A stretch of 64,000 nt of DNA, from the NCBI RefSeq assembly GCF_040253585.1, contig NZ_JBELAU010000010.1:265567-329566 (forward strand). The letters run 5' to 3'. This DNA comes from Emticicia sp040253585 (GTDB lineage: Bacteria; Bacteroidota; Bacteroidia; Cytophagales; Spirosomataceae). Made by a program: the position numbers and the translations under genes. Shown one piece after another: positions 60,125 to 64,000 of this stretch (its first letter is position 1; the number at the start of each line of letters is the position of its first letter). A model generated the notes under the pieces. The model saw nothing but the letters and a program-made list of their open reading frames with translations. It ran no database searches and was not told where the DNA came from.

Positions 60125-60927
60125 TGGCAGGACTAAATGCAATGGGCTACACCAAAGAGCAATGGAGAGCCTTATCACGAAAAGAAAGAACAAAAGCATC
60201 TTTTCAGCTTTTCAAACGAAACGTTGTACCTGCACTTTTGGGCGGTTCTTTGGGTGCAAGCGTACTATCAAAAGACCCTCAATTTCGCAAACTCGGTGCA
60301 GTAGTGACTGCAATCGGTGTAAGTGGTGCAGTTACTAAAATTGACCCAACCAATTTTGCAGGCAGTTTCGCAGCCTTGAAAGCAAAAGGAGCAAACCTTT
60401 TAAACTTCAAAAAACCACTTACAAATGACCAAAAAAACGGGTTGAGAATACTTGGCGAACAGGGCGTATTAAAATCTGTATTAGGATTTAAGACAGCAGG
60501 AAAAGCCGAAATTAAAACCGAAAACGGAGAAAACTACGAACTGGAATATGACGGCTGGGGACAAGTAACAACTGAAATAGCTGAAGCAAAGGGAATTCCA
60601 CAAGATTCAGCCGCAGAAATTGCCCAAATCGTAGCTTCACAACCCGCCAGTAAATCTCCACAGGTGAAAACATTCCTAAAGAAACTTTGGGAAGGTGTAT
60701 ATACAAACTTACCTCAAATTATTGCAACCATGCAAAATAGCGGTTTGGACGTTCCTGATGATTCTGATTTATATACCGACCAATGGGACGGCACAGGTGA
60801 TTTACCACCCGAATCGCCACCACCAACTGACCCCGAAAAGGATAAAAAAATCTTAGGCATATCTCAAAACACTTTTGTAGGTGGTTTAGGTTTGGCCGCA
60901 CTCGGTTACGCACTTTTCAAAAAGTAA
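60124..60927 (+). CDS. element protein with C-terminal membrane segment
   Basis: The 267-residue protein has Gly/Ala-rich, weakly hydrophobic N-terminal helices (NVVPALLGGSLGASVLSKDP; KLGAVVTAIGVSGAVTKIDP), a central domain (GLRILGEQGVLKSVLGFKTA; ENGENYELEYDGWGQVTTEI), a Pro-rich linker (PPESPPPTDPEKD) and a C-terminal anchor (NTFVGGLGLAALGYALFKK). No known family. It starts within the stop of the previous gene. One of several operon proteins with a terminal membrane segment followed by Lys. Confidence 0.7.
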   Translation: MAGLNAMGYTKEQWRALSRKERTKASFQLFKRNVVPALLGGSLGASVLSKDPQFRKLGAVVTAIGVSGAVTKIDPTNFAGSFAALKAKGANLLNFKKPLTNDQKNGLRILGEQGVLKSVLGFKTAGKAEIKTENGENYELEYDGWGQVTTEIAEAKGIPQDSAAEIAQIVASQPASKSPQVKTFLKKLWEGVYTNLPQIIATMQNSGLDVPDDSDLYTDQWDGTGDLPPESPPPTDPEKDKKILGISQNTFVGGLGLAALGYALFKK

Positions 60928-60961
60928 TAAATTTTTGTATTCATAAATCAATCAAATAACA

Positions 60962-61633
60962 ATGGCAACAAAATTAAGAGCCTTGACAAACATCGGGACG
61001 CACAACCCGTCTTTGAATAACATTCATATTGCAATTGTGCAAGAAGCAAGCGTACCAAGCCTTAACGGCCGTTTGGCAGCCTTTGCAATCGACAGCAAAA
61101 CAGGAACTGCACCAAATGAAGTGTATAAAATCAATTTGCAACCTCAAAAGTATTTGAGTGATGCAGTTTTGATTTCAAAAACTTCAACGTTCCCGGAAGA
61201 GCTTCTTTCTGAAATCTTGACACTTGAAGAAGCAAATTCTTTGGGTATCATTGAAACATTTGCACAACTGAAAGCAGAGGTTTGGGCAAACGACATTACA
61301 GCTTTTAAAGTTGTAGGTTTCCAACAAAAAGGATTTGGAGAAATTTTGGGCGGTGGCGTAACAGCTAACGAAGTAGAAGGTTTGCTCAATTATGACATCA
61401 ATGATGATGGTATCATTGGAGCGTTGACCAAAATCAACAACAAACTTGATACACCTGCACCACAAGCAAACGGTTTCTTGCCTTTCTTAGATGGTATCTT
61501 GCCAAAGGCTTACACCGACTGGGCAGCCGAAAACCCTAATGCAGATATTGCAGTCAAAGTTGTAGGAGTTGGCGTACTTGGCAATGTGATAACTGGTGGC
61601 AAGTTATTCAAAGCGTTAAAAAAGGTGTTTTAA
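60962..61633 (+). CDS. element protein, beta-rich, with C-terminal hydrophobic segment
   Basis: The 223-residue protein (MATKLRALTNIGTHNPSLNN) has a strand-rich N-terminal half (HIAIVQEASVPSLNGRLAAF, VYKINLQPQKYLSDAVLISK) and a helical middle, with a DYDINDDGIIGALTK-like calcium-loop sequence (NYDINDDGIIGALTKINN). It ends in VVGVGVLGNVITGGKLFKAL with basic KKVF. It has its own 34-nt leader, unlike its overlapping neighbours, so it may be more strongly translated; a major structural role is possible but unproven. Confidence 0.7.
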   Translation: MATKLRALTNIGTHNPSLNNIHIAIVQEASVPSLNGRLAAFAIDSKTGTAPNEVYKINLQPQKYLSDAVLISKTSTFPEELLSEILTLEEANSLGIIETFAQLKAEVWANDITAFKVVGFQQKGFGEILGGGVTANEVEGLLNYDINDDGIIGALTKINNKLDTPAPQANGFLPFLDGILPKAYTDWAAENPNADIAVKVVGVGVLGNVITGGKLFKALKKVF

Positions 61634-61686
61634 CCACCTTCTTTTTCAACCAAAATTGATTCTAAAAACACTTTAATTTTTATACA

Positions 61687-61920
61687 ATGGGACTTTTAAA
61701 TGACATCGCAAAAGGCTTAGGTTTTGGAAGCGAACCCAAAAAAGGACGCAAAAAAAACCTCAAAAAGCCAAAGGCAAACGCAACCAAAAAACAGCTTGAA
61801 ACATACGTAAAAAAACGCAGTAAACAACTGAAAGATAAGGTTGAAAAAGAGGAATTGAAGCAGGCAGCAGAAATGTTGTACAATGCTACTCCCGAAAGTT
61901 TGATGAAGAAAAAACGCTAA
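61687..61920 (+). CDS. small highly basic element protein
   Basis: The 77-residue protein starts with an amphipathic segment (MGLLNDIAKGLGFG) and continues with a Lys-rich region (KKGRKKNLKKPKANATKKQL, VKKRSKQLKDKVEKEELKQA). The charge suggests nucleic acid or membrane binding. It sits between structural-like genes, 53 nt after the previous gene. No family recognised. Confidence 0.65.
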   Translation: MGLLNDIAKGLGFGSEPKKGRKKNLKKPKANATKKQLETYVKKRSKQLKDKVEKEELKQAAEMLYNATPESLMKKKR

Positions 61921-61932
61921 AATCACTTTCAA

Positions 61933-62601
61933 ATGAAAGAACAAATTTTAGACTGGTATAAGTCGATGGGCTTTAATTATTGGAAAATTGAAAATTCTAA
62001 CTTAAAGTCCATCGCCTCGATGCCAGTACAATCAGATGGAAAAAACACAGACCCGAACGGAGAAAGATTGTTGAAAGAACTAACAAGGCTTGAAACAATG
62101 AAATCTAACGGAGTTTACACTATTCATGCAGCCCCAAAAAATGGGACAGCATACAACGTGCAAACTTTTACGGTAGGCAACCCCGACACAACCCCAACAA
62201 TGCAGGCGTTTTCTACTCCCAAGGCAACCAACCCAAGTTTATACGGTTTTGAAATGGCAATGTTACTTGGCAAAACCCAAACCGAATTGGCAATTCAACC
62301 TTTACAGATGCAGTTATTGCAAAAAGAAAAGGAACTGGAAGACTTAAAGAAAAAGCCAGTAGAAGATGAAGGCTTAGGTTTTGGAAAACTAATCGGTGCA
62401 GCATTTAAAGAAGCAGCACCCGAAGTCGTTAAACAGATTTTACCCAACATGATTAAGGGCGTTTTCGACCTTGCAAATACAAGTGTAAGTTTTAGAAATT
62501 TACTTGAAAAAGTAGCCGCAAACGAAACCGTACAGCAAGGTATTATGCAGGCAACAGAGCAATATTTTAAAAACAATTTGAAAGATGGAAATCCAGACTA
62601 A
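61933..62601 (+). CDS. element protein with coiled-coil and hydrophobic helix
   Basis: The 222-residue protein has an N-terminal globular part (EQILDWYKSMGFNYWKIENS, GVYTIHAAPKNGTAYNVQTF), a middle helix (LGKTQTELAIQPLQMQLLQK followed by EKELEDLKKK) that is likely a coiled coil, and a Gly/Ala-containing hydrophobic section (GFGKLIGAAFKEAAPEVVKQ; NMIKGVFDLANTSVSFRNLL). No known domain. It overlaps the next gene by 17 nt. Confidence 0.7.
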   Translation: MKEQILDWYKSMGFNYWKIENSNLKSIASMPVQSDGKNTDPNGERLLKELTRLETMKSNGVYTIHAAPKNGTAYNVQTFTVGNPDTTPTMQAFSTPKATNPSLYGFEMAMLLGKTQTELAIQPLQMQLLQKEKELEDLKKKPVEDEGLGFGKLIGAAFKEAAPEVVKQILPNMIKGVFDLANTSVSFRNLLEKVAANETVQQGIMQATEQYFKNNLKDGNPD

Positions 62602-62752
62602 AACACAGGAATTACAAGAACTTTTACTAAAACACATAGGAGAAGAAAAAAGCATTGAAGTACTTGATATTTTGATAGATAAGTTGAAAAACAAACCCGA
62701 AAGTATCGTACCAAAGCTGAAAATGACCTCCATGTTAAAAATGATTTTATAA
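62585..62752 (+). CDS. 55-residue helical element protein
   Basis: ATG at 62585 overlaps the previous gene by 17 nt; TAA at 62750-62752 shares its last A with the next ATG. The protein MEIQTKTQELQELLLKHIGE continues with EKSIEVLDILIDKLKNKPES and IVPKLKMTSMLKMIL, a predicted helical pair. Too short for length filters, but the perfect stop/start overlaps on both sides make it very likely real. Confidence 0.7.
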   Translation: MEIQTKTQELQELLLKHIGEEKSIEVLDILIDKLKNKPESIVPKLKMTSMLKMIL

Positions 62753-63171
62753 TGGCTTTATACAGATTAGACCAACTTTTAGGAAAGGCTTTTTTTGTAA
62801 CAAAAGACGTGGTTCTCAGACGTTCTTCAAACGACAACGGACGTGTTTTTTATACAGCAAAGAAAGGGCAGCCAATAGGACGTTTGCAATCTTGGGTTTC
62901 ACCCAATGCAAACCGTGATAAATACTGGTTAGAGTTCGATGATGTTTACGGAATACCTTTTTACGTACCAATGGAATCGAATTTATTCAGCCTTTCAAAG
63001 TTAATAGAACAAGGTGCAATATCTGTAAAAGAACAAATTGAACTCGACAAGAAAAAAGAAGAAGACAGCAAAAAGGATGGTTTCGACAAAGCGAAAGATA
63101 TTGCAAACATCGCATTGATTGGTGTCGGAATTTGGGCAGGTGTAACAGTACTTAAAACTATCAAATCATAA
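62752..63171 (+). CDS. element protein with SH3-like N-terminus and C-terminal membrane segment
   Basis: The 139-residue protein has a beta-rich N-terminal half (FFVTKDVVLRRSSNDNGRVF, IGRLQSWVSPNANRDKYWLE, FDDVYGIPFYVPMESNLFSL), which could be an SH3-like fold, a charged linker (LDKKKEEDSKKDGFDKAKD) and a membrane segment (IANIALIGVGIWAGVTVLKT) before IKS. It begins in the stop codon of the 55-residue gene and its own stop overlaps the lysozyme start (TAATG). Confidence 0.7.
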   Translation: MALYRLDQLLGKAFFVTKDVVLRRSSNDNGRVFYTAKKGQPIGRLQSWVSPNANRDKYWLEFDDVYGIPFYVPMESNLFSLSKLIEQGAISVKEQIELDKKKEEDSKKDGFDKAKDIANIALIGVGIWAGVTVLKTIKS

Positions 63172-63704
63172 TGGCAATCAAAAGACTGGACAGCGTAGGC
63201 CGTAAGTTCCTACAAGACCGTGAAGGTCTTCGATTAACAGCCTACAACAATGGTGATAAGTGGACTATTGGCTATGGCAATACATACTACAAGGACGGCA
63301 CACCCGTAAAGCGTGGTGATAAAATCACACAGGCACAGGCCGAAACACTTTTCAATGACATATTAGTCGAGTTTGAAAATGACGTTTCAAAACTGGTTAT
63401 ACCTGCACAACTTACGCAAAATCAATTTAATTCGCTGGTTTCTTATTCGTACAATCGTGGCTCGTATCGTTTCGCAAATACCAAATTGCTTGATATGGTA
63501 ATAGCGAACCCAAACAACCCCAATATTAGAAAACAATTCGAGATTGAATGGGGAACAGCAACGAAATTCAAAACAGCCTTAATCAATCGAAGAAAACTTG
63601 AAGCGGAGTTGTATTTTACTGGTGGTTCGGCATCGCAAACAGCATCGGCCAGTACTTGGCTATTTGGAGCATTATTTTTAGGGGCAATTTTATCAAAAAA
63701 ATAG
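63171..63704 (+). CDS. GH24 (T4/P21-type) lysozyme with C-terminal membrane segment
   Basis: The 177-residue protein has the phage lysozyme catalytic region RKFLQDREGLRLTAYNNGDK (Glu18 as general acid), W-TIGYGNTYY with Thr32, and the typical QFNSLVSYSYNRGSYRFANT helix. The aspartate that follows the catalytic Glu by nine residues in T4-type enzymes is Asn27 here; an Asp two positions later (Asp29) may substitute. After the domain comes a Ser/Ala linker and a hydrophobic end (STWLFGALFLGAILSKK). It probably cleaves peptidoglycan during entry or release, anchored in a membrane. Confidence 0.9.
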   Translation: MAIKRLDSVGRKFLQDREGLRLTAYNNGDKWTIGYGNTYYKDGTPVKRGDKITQAQAETLFNDILVEFENDVSKLVIPAQLTQNQFNSLVSYSYNRGSYRFANTKLLDMVIANPNNPNIRKQFEIEWGTATKFKTALINRRKLEAELYFTGGSASQTASASTWLFGALFLGAILSKK

Positions 63705-63706
63705 AT

Positions 63707-64000
63707 ATGGCAAAGAAACTTTTAAAACTTGGAATTATTGGTGGCTTAGGTTATGCAGGCCTTTCATTATTGGGCAAAGAACCCCAAAAATCTGATACAC
63801 AACAAAATACATTAGGTTTTTTGGGCGAAAACAAACCCACAGATGAAGTAAAACAATTAATCAAGGAGGCGATTAGTGGAGATAAAAACCTTCAAAAAAT
63901 ATTGAGAGGTAATGACGGCTCAAGCATAAAAGGAGACAAAGGGGACAAAGGAGACCAAGGAATACAAGGAATACAAGGTATTCAGGGTATTCAAGGGTTA
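63707..64000 (+). CDS. membrane-anchored collagen-like protein, 3' end outside window
   Basis: ATG at 63707, 3 nt after the lysozyme stop, open through the end of the window (98 codons). An N-terminal hydrophobic segment (LLKLGIIGGLGYAGLSLLGK) is followed by a helical region (DEVKQLIKEAISGDKNLQKI) and then Gly-X-Y triplets (GDKGDKGDQGIQGIQGIQGI). The triplet run starts about residue 78 and continues past the edge. Collagen-like triplets occur in trimeric fibres and spikes of viruses such as PRD1 P5; here it may be the fibre or spike of the element. Confidence 0.75.
   Translation, partial: MAKKLLKLGIIGGLGYAGLSLLGKEPQKSDTQQNTLGFLGENKPTDEVKQLIKEAISGDKNLQKILRGNDGSSIKGDKGDKGDQGIQGIQGIQGIQGL

Larger units (their letters stand above)
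57099..64000 (+). mobile_element. integrated element at tRNA-Arg (right end beyond window)
   Basis: Begins at the tRNA-Arg 3' part (left attachment site presumably within 57140-57173), followed by a tyrosine recombinase, a repeat-rich non-coding region, a divergent regulator and a plus-strand operon of at least ten genes with overlapping starts and stops. The operon carries a lysozyme and a collagen-like protein together with small membrane proteins. Gene style (short, coupled, unknown) is unlike the preceding 57 kb. It lacks recognisable tail, terminase or conjugation genes here. The right attachment site must lie after 64000. Confidence 0.8.

Overview
The window reads as chromosomal DNA of an AT-rich Bacteroidota bacterium, most likely order Cytophagales (Spirosomataceae/Emticicia-like; this is inference from gene families, no search was run). 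Reasons: Bacteroidota-type promoter boxes (TAnnTTTG) recur upstream of genes, Shine-Dalgarno sequences are weak, and the gene content includes alpha/gamma-fused 2-oxoacid:ferredoxin oxidoreductase, a split three-gene proton-translocating transhydrogenase, PD40/TolB-like secreted proteins, carboxypeptidase-regulatory-like domains, LytS/LytTR pairs, ECF sigma factors next to outer-membrane barrels, and a BatA-type protein.

Layout. 1-1100 is the 5' part of a multi-pass membrane protein (minus strand). 1.3-10.5 kb holds two ECF sigma factors with envelope partners, an isochorismate synthase and three secreted thioredoxin-fold proteins. 10.6-21 kb has a YetF-like membrane protein, an A-type Fe-S carrier relative, a very large membrane histidine kinase, a CDGSH protein and a 993-residue secreted protein with a haem-c motif. 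21.3-29.2 kb is a redox block: pntA1-pntA2-pntB, then an NADPH-dependent glutamate-synthase-small-chain-like flavoprotein with ferredoxin domains, then korA-korB; together they link NADH/NADPH, proton motive force and low-potential ferredoxin. 29-36.7 kb holds DUF5990, a tandem-repeat secreted protein, an unrecognised Cys-containing 605-residue protein, a PD40 protein and a BatA-like protein. 36.9-42.9 kb looks like a LytTR-controlled locus: three almost identical tandem-operator/promoter modules precede a CPBP membrane protease, a small lipoprotein and a frameshifted small gene, and the locus ends with the histidine kinase and LytTR regulator likely to control them. 43.8-47.9 kb combines L-lactate oxidation (lutABC) with an L-rhamnose isomerase. 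48-56.6 kb contains housekeeping genes (pnuC, hxlR/doxX, tatC, ompH/skp-like, penicillin acylase, rhodanese, methyltransferase, thioesterase).

57.1 kb to the end is the most unusual part. A tRNA-Arg(CCG) is followed directly by a tyrosine recombinase, a non-coding region of long inverted CGGA tetranucleotide repeats, a small divergent regulator, and a tightly coupled operon (mostly 1-17 nt overlaps) of small unrecognised proteins, most with one terminal hydrophobic segment and a basic tail. The operon also encodes a membrane-anchored GH24 lysozyme and, running off the window, a membrane-anchored collagen-like (Gly-X-Y) protein. Many single-pass membrane proteins plus lysozyme plus a collagen-like fibre resemble the virion gene blocks of tailless, internal-membrane viruses (PRD1, PM2, FLiP). 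I propose that this is an integrated tailless-virus-like element. No major capsid protein or packaging ATPase is identifiable within the window, so this remains a hypothesis.

Intergenic DNA is rich in short palindromes: terminators, an ACAAGT/ACTTGT hairpin family, and a GAGTTCTGA repeat family that in one place forms the last codons of the isochorismate synthase gene.
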